10,207 bases of DNA from Euperipatoides rowelli (GCA_003024985.2 PXIH01S0018164.1), one strand, 5' to 3'. Numbered from the stretch's first letter, positions 1 through 7,698 are shown. Translations and numbers: made by a program. Notes: generated by a model not told the origin, from the sequence alone.

Positions 1-1185
1 TTTCTTTAAATATAACAAGCTATTATTGAAGTAGCCTAAATGATTAAATTTAATTAATTCATAAATTTATAGTTTTTTAATCCCCTTAAAAATATTTCTA
101 TAAGTCTAAAATTTCAAAAATATTATATTAGAAAAACATTTAAAAATAATTCTAGTAAATGAATCAATGTATTATCTATTTTAATTGATTACTTGTTCCA
201 TAAGATTATAACTGATTGGGCTACATTTATAAATGTGGAAAATAAATTTGAACCAATTTATATTAAAATAATTGTATTTATTCTAAAGGTGATCGGGTGT
301 CAGGTGTCAGCAAACAAGATTCAATAGAAATATTTTTCCTTTGAGAGTTGTTACAAAAGTTTTGATCTTTGACAAGAAATGTATGATAATGCTAGCAAGA
401 CATAGGGGCTAGAATTCCTAGGTACACTGCAATTAAAAGAAATTATCTAAGCAGCCTACAGGTAAACTGGAAAAATGCCAATCTTAGGGTACATCTTTCT
501 TTTTTCACCCATCTCCATTACAAAATTATAATAATTAGAAACTAATTATTTAAAATAGTTGAAAATTCTTAAAAATATTTGACTTTTTTTTTCAACTAAT
601 TCATAAACATTCAGAGAATAATTTATTTATAGACAATTCCTTCTGCTAAACGTATAAAATTTATAATTACATTTTCATAATACAAACACAATATATATAT
701 ATAATTAATTTTTTTTAATTATTTAAAACCTAGCTACAAATCATAATAATCATAGCATTTAAAATATTTTTAAAATGCAATAAAATTATATAGAGATCAA
801 TGCTGTCAGACATTGAAGTATCAACTATATAAATAAAATTTGTTAAAAATATGGGAAAGGAAGGAGATAATGTAAGGAATTACATTGCCATTACATTCAA
901 ATTGTCCCACTATAGGCCAGAAACTGGGGAAAACGTTAGCCTAACTTTACATAAATCACGGTAAACTGAATTTTAAATTGTGCTGCTTAACTTCATCAAG
1001 GAATACTGAGGTCATTATTTATTCATTTGAAACTTTTCAGATAAAATTTTCCAAATGGAAGCTGAATTCCTTATTTTCAAGCTGTATTCTAAATAACAAC
1101 CTTATTTTGTAAATTGTTAGAAACAGATTTCTACTGAGCTACAACTTTAAAGACTGTTAAATATTTATTGAAATACAGTTAATTC
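1..1185. other. AT-rich non-coding stretch, no gene seen
   Basis: No open frame of note, no RNA gene and no clear mobile element is visible on either strand. The stretch holds A/T homopolymers and a short AT dinucleotide run at about 691-703. CpG is almost absent. It could be intergenic or intronic; nothing in the sequence decides between these. Confidence 0.6.
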
Positions 1186-1248
1186 TTGATTTACACTGGG
1201 GTTGTGTTCTTGGAAATCAGCATGTAAATCAAAAACATGTAAATCAAA
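1186..1248. repeat. Short inverted/direct repeat cluster (GATTTACA / TGTAAATC)
   Basis: TTGATTTACA at 1186-1195 is followed by its exact reverse complement TGTAAATCAA twice, at 1223-1232 and 1239-1248. The two downstream copies are direct repeats 16 bp apart, and either can pair with the upstream copy around a loop containing GGGGTTGTGTTC. From general memory, animal genomes carry short dispersed repeats of this type (a 'gttgtgttc' core flanked by 'gtaaatc' words), so this is probably a decayed member of such a family. The family assignment is inference. Confidence 0.5.
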
Positions 1249-1265
1249 CATAAATTTTTCATAAG

Positions 1266-1305
1266 AAATATTAAGAGTTAGAGGAAAATATTAAGAGTTA
1301 GAGGA
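1266..1305. repeat. Perfect 20-bp tandem duplication
   Basis: The 20-mer AAATATTAAGAGTTAGAGGA occurs twice head to tail with no mismatch (1266-1285 and 1286-1305). Perfect identity in otherwise drifting non-coding DNA points to a recent slippage or repair duplication. No function is suggested. Confidence 0.9.
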
Positions 1306-2308
1306 AGTGATGAAAATGAAAACATCATTTCCTTTATTCTACTTACTATTATGAACCTTTTGTTAATTATAGATGTGAGTATTAGTGGAGGATGGATTTG
1401 AATTTAGGCTAAAAGGAATAACATTTATTCATAGAAAACATTCCTATAAAGAATTTGAATTAATTTGAAATAAATAAATAAATGAATTTCTCAGACTATT
1501 ATAACATTAACAAAATCATAGAAGGTTCATTACTTTCTCATTTTGACAAGTTTTCATTGTCTTGTTTTTATTCTAAACTAAATATATTCCTTTTTTTTAA
1601 AAAAAAAATATTAAAAATAATTGTGTAATTTCAAACAATAGACCATGTTAACCTGGGAAGTGGTAGTAATTCTTAACTCATAATATTCCAAAAACATATA
1701 TATCAATTCCGTGTAAATCACAAATTACCTGCACTTTAAAGTACTTAAGAATTAAGATATCCAGAGTTAATCATGATATCTTAAAACCAATACTGAAATT
1801 CTCCATGTTAGCTTGATTCCTAAAAGAAGACCATATTGAAACATGTAAGGGAGATCTGGCATCTAGCTATATATTGCACTCACTGGCAGACCTATCTGCA
1901 AGCCTTTACACAGAGCTCTGTTAAATAATTTGTTTTTTAAAACTATCTATGAACTGAATTCGCCACAATCTAGCATACATTTACTAAGTAATTTCATTAT
2001 CCCCCCATATTGTTTATTTAATAAATGTTAAAATCAGATTCCTAATTTCTGACTACGCTTATTTTTCTTTAATCATTTCTAATGGAGGAGCATAGTATTA
2101 CCTTAAAACACAAGAATAGCAAGCTTCACTAGTTTGACACATAACTTGCTTTTTAGTTGACCTACTAACACAATTAGACTGTTAGATCAGTACCAACCAC
2201 ATTTTATTACACTTGCAATTGATTTGAAACCATTCATATTCCTTTACAATATCCTATTCTCTCACATCGTACAACTGTGGGATTTTGAAGAGCAAGACAT
2301 GGATGCAT
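1306..2308. other. AT-rich non-coding stretch, no gene seen
   Basis: No supported coding region, RNA gene or mobile element is visible. The one structural item is a self-complementary A/T tract, eight T then ten A, at 1591-1608. Similar T-then-A tracts recur outside this stretch at about 2551-2562 and 2804-2820. Confidence 0.55.
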
Positions 2309-2397
2309 ACCTATCAAGTGTCACGCATTCAGCGTGATTCTCACACATTCTGATAAAATCTCACGACCTCACGCAGTTGTAAAAAAATCTCACGCTA
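2309..2397. repeat. TCACGC-motif dispersed repeat fragment
   Basis: TCACGC or a one- to two-base variant begins at 2321, 2341, 2361, 2369 and 2390, so most spacings are 20-21 bp. The first copy is part of an inverted pair, TCACGC with GCGTGA (2321-2337). The words ACCTATCAAG just upstream and the recurring TCTCACG resemble a widespread animal repeat that I recall as beginning near 'cctgccaac' followed by 'tctcacgc' units. Several CpGs survive although the surroundings have almost none. The repeat structure is seen directly; the family link is from memory and unverified. Confidence 0.5.
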
Positions 2398-2423
2398 ATT
2401 TAATTTTAGAAAGATTTGCTATT

Positions 2424-2446
2424 TTATTATTATTATTATTATTATT
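2424..2446. repeat. (TTA)n / (ATT)n microsatellite
   Basis: Seven uninterrupted TTA units run from 2424 to 2444, followed by TT. This is an ordinary trinucleotide microsatellite lying about 30 bp downstream of the TCACGC-type repeat. Confidence 0.9.
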
Positions 2447-2984
2447 TATTAATAGGCTTTAAGTCATAGACTACGAACAAATAGCTACTTTTATCAAGAT
2501 ATACAGTAGATATTTACACAATTTAGTATAAAACAAATCAAATAATCAAATTTTTTTAAAAAATAAGAATCAATTACTGTAGCCTACTTTTGGAGTAAAA
2601 TTAAAAATGCTGGTGAAGAGAGAATTTTCTCTATGATTAGGAAAAAAAACCCCTTTCAGAAGTTCTTTAAATGTTGATAAAACATTAGCATCACTTATTA
2701 TTACAAATTACAATTAAACTGGCGAATGCAGAACCATGCTATAAATTTGAGCCATCCAAAGAACTCGTGTAAAAAGCTAATTAGCCTAACAGTGTGAAAC
2801 TGATTTTTTTTTAAAAAAAATAATTTCAAGTTTAGTAACTTATTAAAAGTAGTACTAGTACCATCTTTATTACAGAGTTTATATTGTACAGTGTACACAT
2901 ACAAAAAAATAATTATTGAGATAAAAAAAAAAACTTTATATTGATATAAAATATTTTTTTAAGTAGGCTTTGCCCAATTTGTTT
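2447..2984. other. AT-rich non-coding stretch, no gene seen
   Basis: The stretch holds A/T tracts, including nine T then eight A at 2804-2820, and a small palindromic word GTACAGTGTAC near 2886. A 67-codon frame on the minus strand (2701-2904) is rich in Leu, Phe, Lys and Asn, as translated AT-rich DNA is expected to be, and is not called. Confidence 0.5.
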
Positions 2985-3154
2985 CTCACCCGGGTCCACC
3001 TTGACTGTAGGGGGAGGGTGTGTGCAATTGATTTTTTTTGACTGGGAGGGGGGGGGGGGTACCAAAATTTTCTCACTCCTTGAACATTTCATAACTTGAG
3101 AGGTCTGTGGATGTGAAATAATAGTCATGGCTACAGCAGGACCGAGCCATCTTG
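2985..3154. other. G-rich island with quadruplex-forming tract
   Basis: The plus strand has G5-A-G3 near 3010-3018, and GGG (3044-3046), A, then twelve G (3048-3059). The second block alone satisfies the usual four-tract G-quadruplex pattern. The island ends with GCCATCTTG at 3146-3154, which matches the YY1 core on the minus strand. It differs in composition from its flanks and may be a fragment of a mobile element or an old regulatory or transcribed segment. Minus-strand frames here give proline-rich peptides only because they cross the poly-C. Confidence 0.45.
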
Positions 3155-3439
3155 TTTTTTAAGCCCTCAATATAATATTAACAAAATAATGACAATTTTT
3201 GACATGTAAGTTAATAAAAATATGTTCAAGTTTATTACTATTTGATATAATGCTAATAAATATTCAAGTTTATTGAATTGATTAAGAAGCAAGTTGTCCG
3301 GTCTTGACTAATTACTTTAAATACAGGTAAATAAAAGCATTCACAATATTAACAATTGATGTGAATTGCAAGCAGGGAAAAGCCAAGTGATACAGCAGTG
3401 AATGGGAAGGCTGTTAGCTATTATTAGGTAATTAAGATT
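3155..3439. other. AT-rich non-coding stretch with a weak direct repeat
   Basis: No gene is visible. A short phrase built on TTCAAGTTTATT occurs at about 3225 and 3264, about 40 bp apart and with similar flanks. This suggests an old local duplication, now diverged. Confidence 0.4.
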
Positions 3440-3493
3440 AATAAATGCCACTGTCTTTGAATTGGCAATAAATGCCACTGTCTTTGAATTGGC
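3440..3493. repeat. Perfect 27-bp tandem duplication
   Basis: A 27-bp unit starting AATAAATGCCACTGTC and ending GAATTGGC is repeated exactly (3440-3466 and 3467-3493). Because 27 is a multiple of three, it gives a 9-residue repeat in a 61-codon minus-strand frame. That frame shows no other sign of being real, so this is most simply a recent slippage duplication. Confidence 0.9.
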
Positions 3494-4054
3494 AAAGTTA
3501 TGGCAAGGTGGTAGCGGTATGCACAAAGAAGATTAATGAAATGTAGGTAAGTTAATTTACAATGTACTTGGAGATAGACTGCTGTGTATTATGAAAGATG
3601 ACTTGGTACAGTGTGATATCCAGCACTATATAATAATCAAAATAGAAGCATTGACCCCTTCAGGGTACAGTAATAGGTTTTATCAATCCCAAAATATGCC
3701 TAACACTGATGATTTTCCAACACTGGTACCTCCGGGAGTTGACAGGAAGAAATTAATAATATCAATAGTCCAGTCAATGTAAATTCCTTTAGACCCGGAT
3801 AGCAAGGTAAAATAAGTCATCAAACTGTATTATCTTCTTTAAGCTGAGGATTCTTTCAACCTATTTTCTTCATGTGCAGCGAGCATATACTTTAACAAAG
3901 AACACATTTCATGTTTCAAAAAATATATTTATGACAATAAATTAATATATATATATTTCATCCAATTTACTTAAATTCTTAATCTTGAAATTTAATGTGA
4001 AGAGAGAAAAAAATTTCAAGATATTTATGTTAATGATCTTTTTTATTTACATAT
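3494..4054. other. Non-coding stretch with one unremarkable open frame
   Basis: A strong splice-donor-like word (AG|GTAAGT) lies near 3545-3551. A 63-codon plus-strand frame runs from 3591 to 3782. Its peptide is not low-complexity (it includes a PTLVPPGVDRKK segment), but I recognise no family. No acceptor-donor pair frames it convincingly. I leave it uncalled as a gene and note it as the least AT-biased frame of this stretch. Confidence 0.35.
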
Positions 4055-4605
4055 TGTAATGGATCGTTAGGAGAATAAGAGGTGACTGCTACCCTTATTA
4101 CTGATACTAGGTTTTGGTCCATGCATGCTATTGAAACAAAGGTAAATGCAAGTGCCAAGAATGTTCGAGTAAACAATTGCTTCTCTTTATTTACAATCAG
4201 AAACATAATACAATAAATACCAATTACCAATAACAATCTGGAAATTATAACTTGGGGGGGGGGGAGTGCAGGATGGGTGAACTGGCTCATGCCAAACAGG
4301 TGAGCTATTTACAAATGAAAGAGACCAAATGTTTGGCAGACTTACAATAAACTAAGGATATCTTATATACTGTACTACCAATAGGATTCATATTTAAATT
4401 AGCATGATTTGCATGTAAGAAAGTTGTTGGTTTTATGCAATGTTTATAATCTTATAATCGATTAGATTATACAAGCAATGCATTTACTATAAAATAGTAC
4501 AGTATTGCTCAATAATTTACTGTAAACAAAACCAACTAAAGACAGTTATCCTTGAATTCAAAATTAAACTAAAGAAAATAATCTCATTTACTGATTTGTT
4601 ATATC
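4055..4605 (+). repeat. Direct repeat, copy 1 (~550 bp)
   Basis: This stretch is homologous to 5289-5845 in the same orientation. From 4106 to 4253 it aligns without a gap to 5334-5481 (offset 1228), and by hand count about 15 of 148 positions differ. Similarity continues with indels through a G-run (4254-4264), the words GTGAGCTATTTACAAATG and TAGCATGATTTGCATGT, and CAACTAAAGACAGTTAT near the end. The orientation given is arbitrary. The copies lack clean TG...CA ends, matching target duplications or an A-tail, so I cannot say whether they are two members of a repeat family, decayed LTRs or a tandem segmental duplication. Confidence 0.8.
4407..4414 (+). promoter_or_regulatory. POU-octamer-like word ATTTGCAT, copy 1
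   Basis: The exact octamer ATTTGCAT sits in a block shared by both copies of the long direct repeat (matching word at 5638-5645). Forkhead-like GTAAACA words are also shared, at 4169-4175 and 4522-4528 here. In AT-rich DNA such words arise easily by chance, so function is only a suggestion. Confidence 0.15.
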
Positions 4606-5288
4606 TCTCCTCCGCCCCCTGAAATAAATTTGTCCTCAAATTTACAAAACTATAGCATTTTTTCCTTCCCTTAAGTGTAAAAAAAAAAAAGAGAGAAAAA
4701 GGTTTTACACACCTTTACAACTGTGGTTTTTTAAGTCCCAAAGGAGCGTAAATAAATTATAACTAATATTCATCATTCTAGGATAACCTAGCTTGGGTGA
4801 AAACAAAAATGTGGAATATAGTCTAATTTTAACATTACAATACTTTCAACTAGTAGTATATTAGAAGAGCAATGACCTTTACTATATTATTAAATATGTT
4901 TGAGTTTCAAAGATGTTAGAAGAAAAAAAAAAAGAGAGGAAAACAGTTCTTGCATATTTAACTCCGAAGGACAGTTTAATCAAAGGTACGAGAGTGAATA
5001 CCAGCTTTAAAAATAATCCAACTGCTTATATACTGTACTTTGGTAAATCTTCAATAGAGGACTTAAATAGTTCAACAGGTGCCATCTTGCCCCAAGGAAG
5101 CAAGAAAGTTGAAGAACTGGGAGACAGGGATAGAACAAATCCTAATGATACTGTTGGATATAAAATTATTTGAACGGCTTCTTACTCATTGAGTGTGAAA
5201 GAAAAAAGTCTGTGACTGTTACGGCATTACTTTTAGTGAATGTATCAGATTTTGAACCTACCGGTTGGGTCCAGCTGATTTGGGTGCC
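4606..5288. other. Spacer between the two direct-repeat copies
   Basis: This unique sequence separates the two ~550-bp copies. It contains a short C-rich word near 4608-4619 and an A-run near 4680. An 86-codon plus-strand frame runs from 4913 to 5173, beginning with a lysine/glutamate-rich stretch from the A-run and continuing as a mixed hydrophilic peptide. I recognise no domain in it, and a frame of this length is expected about once or twice by chance in a window this size and composition. If the copies were LTRs, this ~680-bp interior would be the internal region, but I see no primer-binding site or retroviral-type motif. Confidence 0.45.
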
Positions 5289-5845
5289 ACTGGTAATGGA
5301 TTTGTAGGAGTATCTAGTACAGTTACTATGGGTACTAGGTTTTGGACCGTGTATGCTCTTGAAACAAATGTAAATGCAAGTACCAAGAATGATCAAGTAA
5401 ACAATTGCTTCACTTTATTTACAACCAGAAACAGAATACATTAAATATCCATTACCAATAACAATCTGGAAATTATAATTTGGGTGGGGTAGGGGGGGGG
5501 GTCAGGATGGGTGGATTGGCTCCCACCATACTGGTGAGCTATTTACAAATGTGAGAGACCAAAGGTATGGCAGAAGTGGCAGAAGCCACTTCAACAAAAC
5601 CAAATGACTTTAATTAGCATGTGAATAAATTAGCATGATTTGCATGTGCAAGGAAATTGCCTGGTTTAAGCAATGTTTATGATCATATAACCAAATAGAT
5701 TGTACGAGCAATACATTTGCTTTGAAATAGTAAAGCATTGCTCGATCGTAAACAAAACAAACTAAAGACAGTTATTCCTTGATCATACAAGTCGAACTAA
5801 AGAAAAGAATGACAATAAAAACCTCATATACTGATTCATTATATT
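5289..5845 (+). repeat. Direct repeat, copy 2 (~550 bp)
   Basis: This is the second copy of 4055-4605, about 1.23 kb downstream. It has a nine-base deletion relative to copy 1 near its start. At 5573-5592 it has a hairpin with 8-bp perfect arms (GAAGTGGC and GCCACTTC, loop AGAA) that copy 1 lacks. Its G-rich block, GGGTGGGGTA then ten G then GGG (5482-5511), fits a canonical quadruplex pattern with loops of 1, 2 and 7. The shared words ATTTGCAT (5638-5645) and GTAAACA (5397-5403, 5748-5754) are preserved. Confidence 0.8.
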
Positions 5846-5904
5846 TTTAGAGTGCATAAAAGAAGAATATCTATCAGTGGATTTCCATATACAGTACTAT
5901 ACAA

Positions 5905-6060
5905 ATGAATATTTCCAGGTTGGACTCTAAGTACGGGCTTCGGACTTATGGCTTGCTGACTGGGGCTTATTTTCAAAGACTAGCAGCTGGATATCTGCTT
6001 ATGGCTAACAAGGTTCAAGTTATTAATTTATATATGATTACTTTAGCAAATAATACATAA
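5905..6060 (+). other. Exon-like short open frame, unassigned
   Basis: The frame is open from 5860 to the stop at 6058-6060, with an ATG at 5905, giving a 51-residue peptide. The central part is less AT-biased than its surroundings and reads as an ordinary mixed peptide (for example SKYGLRTYGLLTGAYFQRLA). It is preceded by an acceptor-like TATTTCCAG ending at 5918 and followed by AAG|GT at about 6010-6014, so 5919-6012 could be an internal exon of about 94 nt. I recognise no family. Alternatively it is a degenerate minisatellite: GGCTT and GACTTA/GACT words recur every 14-15 bp. Both readings are inference. Confidence 0.2.
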
Positions 6061-6817
6061 TATTTATGTTATTTTAATCATTCAAAACATTTCATTTAAA
6101 TTGTATTTTATTTTGATAAAGGAATGCTATTTGGTTCAAATAAAAATAGTGTGGAGCAAAATTTTTTAAACTGATTTGGAGTTTGAATGAAACTTGCAAA
6201 GCATGCTTCCTTTTTTCTATTACTGTTTATAGATTTATAATAAATTTTAATGACTGATTACATGAATGGTGCCAAAGGAAAAATAGTTATTAAGTATAGA
6301 GCAGGATCTCAAGACAAAAGGAGGTGCTGTTCTTTTCACAAACTAGCTGTGATTTTTTTCAAAAATTGATGGAGTATAATTGAAAATTAATTAAAGTGAT
6401 TAATAAATGTAAAGCTGATATTGTGTTAAAAAAAAGAGCTCAAGATAGGAATATTTAGGAGGGGGGAGGTCTAGAAAGCCTGTGACCCATAAACAATAGA
6501 TGATTATCCATTCTTCACTTTCACAAGATGTAGAAATTTAAAAAAAAATTGAAGATAGGAGTTCAGGGATGACATAAAGTCATGATCAAAGTTTTAAAGT
6601 TGAGGAACTTTTATTTCTGAAGTTAACAGACTAACCAAATTATAATTAGAAATTCAAGAAAGGAAGGGTCCTCACAAAATTAGGATAAATAGTATAAATA
6701 TATTATGTATTTGCAATCATTATAAAAAGTCCAATAAAATGATATGGTAGTCAACATTGTGTATAAAATAATTCAACCACTCTACCAATGTTCTATTCCA
6801 GGGATATCACTAAAATA
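6061..6817. other. AT-rich non-coding stretch, no gene seen
   Basis: I see no open frame, RNA gene or mobile element that I can support. A purine-rich word (GGAGGGGGGAGG) lies near 6458-6469, with too few G-tracts for a canonical quadruplex. Confidence 0.5.
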
Positions 6818-7190
6818 GGAGGGTTGGGAGGAGCTTCTCCCCCCAACTTTGGCTGAAAGACCAAAAGTTGGGAAATTTTGTGTTGGCAGTTGGACAAAAC
6901 CAAGGTGAAGAAGATAAACCTGTTGATACATTTTAAAATAAAACATGAAATCAAAGATGTGTGCACTGTATGGGAATTTTTAAAATAATGACTTGGGAAA
7001 TTTAGGCTAAAATTTGGACACACTAACATAGATTTGAACATAAGATGCAGGGATCCGGTCCCCCAGCAGCTGTTCAATAGTTGTGGGTTGGGAATATGAG
7101 GAGTCAGAGTTGGGAAAATTCACATGTCTCCCCTCTCAATAAAATTCTCTAGCTGCAGACTATCCCCACCCTCAAATTTAAAATGGTAAA
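6818..7190. repeat. Probable decayed dispersed repeat
   Basis: The phrase TTGGGAA(A)ATT or a close variant recurs four times (about 6866, 6994, 7088 and 7111). It lies in a segment of raised GC that starts with AGGAGGGTTGGGAGG paired loosely with CTCCCCCCAAC. The style resembles old interspersed repeats, and the 94-codon minus-strand frame (6793-7077) across it has the Cys-, Ser- and Asn-rich character of translated repeat. I cannot name the family, and the boundaries are approximate. Confidence 0.35.
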
Positions 7191-7242
7191 AAAAATCAAT
7201 AGCCTAAAATTTAATTATGAATATAAGGAAGTCTGTGATATA

Positions 7243-7430
7243 GGCACCATTCACATGAACACTTTATCTGTGGCTCAACGCAGTTGAGCCGCGGATAGTA
7301 CCATTTGTATGGGCATTTTCATCCACGGATCAACCGTGGATGAGCCACCCTTCTTGATGCTGGCTGAGCCGCGGTTGAGCCTTAATCAATGTCCATGTGA
7401 ACACGATCCTGGCTCATCCGCGGTTCAGCT
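7243..7430 (+). repeat. Left inverted terminal region with palindrome array
   Basis: This region contains six cores of the CCGCGG family: CTGTGG (7269), CCGCGG (7289, 7369, 7418), CCACGG (7323) and CCGTGG (7334). Most are flanked by GCTCA/TGAGC or CATC/GATG arms. Perfect local hairpins are GGCTCAAC-gca-GTTGAGCC (7272-7290) and CATCCACGG-atcaa-CCGTGGATG (7320-7342). A second module, CCATGTGAACAC, lies at 7393-7404 and echoes the terminal TCACATGAACAC (7251-7262). The repeated cores are plausible transposase or Myb-protein binding sites, which is inference from how subterminal repeats work in other DNA transposons. Confidence 0.75.
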
Positions 7431-7521
7431 GTGTTGCGTTATTACGTCGTTTGCAGCGCTATTTTACCTCTCGTGAGATATTTAATTCTTACGAGATGTC
7501 ATTTTTATTTTTGCTTTCAAA

Positions 7522-7698
7522 ATGTCGGAACGTGTACTGTTTGGTGCGATGACAAGGTTTTTTCTTTAATAGAAATTTGGGGAAAAGAAAAAAACCCTAA
7601 CAGATTTAAAAAATTCTAAAAAAAAAACCAAGGCTATTTATAATACTATAGCCCAAGAAATGAAAGAATTAGGCTACAATCATACTTCTGATCGTTGT
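7522..7698 (+). pseudogene. Myb/SANT-like (trihelix) DNA-binding protein relic
   Basis: Three reading frames in succession carry recognisable parts of one domain. An ATG at 7522 begins MSERV. The second frame holds WCDDKVFSLIEIWG (7542-7583), with the leading Trp, acidic pair and LIEIWG typical of helix 1. The third frame, from about 7597, holds NTIAQEMKELGYNHTSDRC (7642-7698), matching the usual 'IA.EM...GY..T..QC' second half. Two frameshifts (between 7537 and 7542, and near 7584-7596 in an A-rich run) break it. It ends in a poly-T stretch just after the conserved Cys, before the expected third helix. In PIF/Harbinger elements such a protein partners the transposase and helps bind DNA. This copy cannot encode it. 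Confidence 0.72.

Noticed and set aside
1591-1608. Rho-independent terminator at the T8A10 tract
   Set aside because: The tract is pure A/T with no GC stem, and nothing suggests a bacterial genome.
2309-2397. CRISPR array
   Set aside because: The repeated word is only six to eight bases, spacing is irregular, and the context is eukaryotic non-coding DNA.
2913-3128. 71-codon minus-strand frame with proline runs
   Set aside because: The proline runs are only the translation of the poly-C complement of a G-homopolymer, and the tail is a translated A/T tract.
3591-3782. 63-codon plus-strand frame
   Set aside because: Its composition is acceptable, but it has no known family, no supported splice sites around it and no second copy. 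The evidence is too thin to call a gene.
4030-4290. 86-codon minus-strand frame with hydrophobic segment
   Set aside because: The frame is not preserved in the second copy of the same repeat, and its hydrophobic stretch is the usual product of T-rich codons.
4913-5173. 86-codon plus-strand open frame
   Set aside because: It has no recognisable domain, and its N-terminus is a translated A-run. A rough stop-codon estimate gives one or two such frames by chance in six frames of 10 kb.
4055-5845. Complete LTR retrotransposon
   Set aside because: Two direct repeats exist, but without TG/CA ends, target duplication, primer-binding site or any reverse transcriptase sequence in the ~680-bp interior.
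6793-7077. 94-codon minus-strand open frame
   Set aside because: It is the longest frame in the window, but it crosses a probable repeat, contains no recognisable domain, and is within the length expected by chance at this AT content.
7431-7619. 62-codon plus-strand frame inside the transposon taken as a gene
   Set aside because: Only its second half belongs to the Myb-like relic. The first half is out of frame with the likely original start at 7522, so it is replaced by the pseudogene call.
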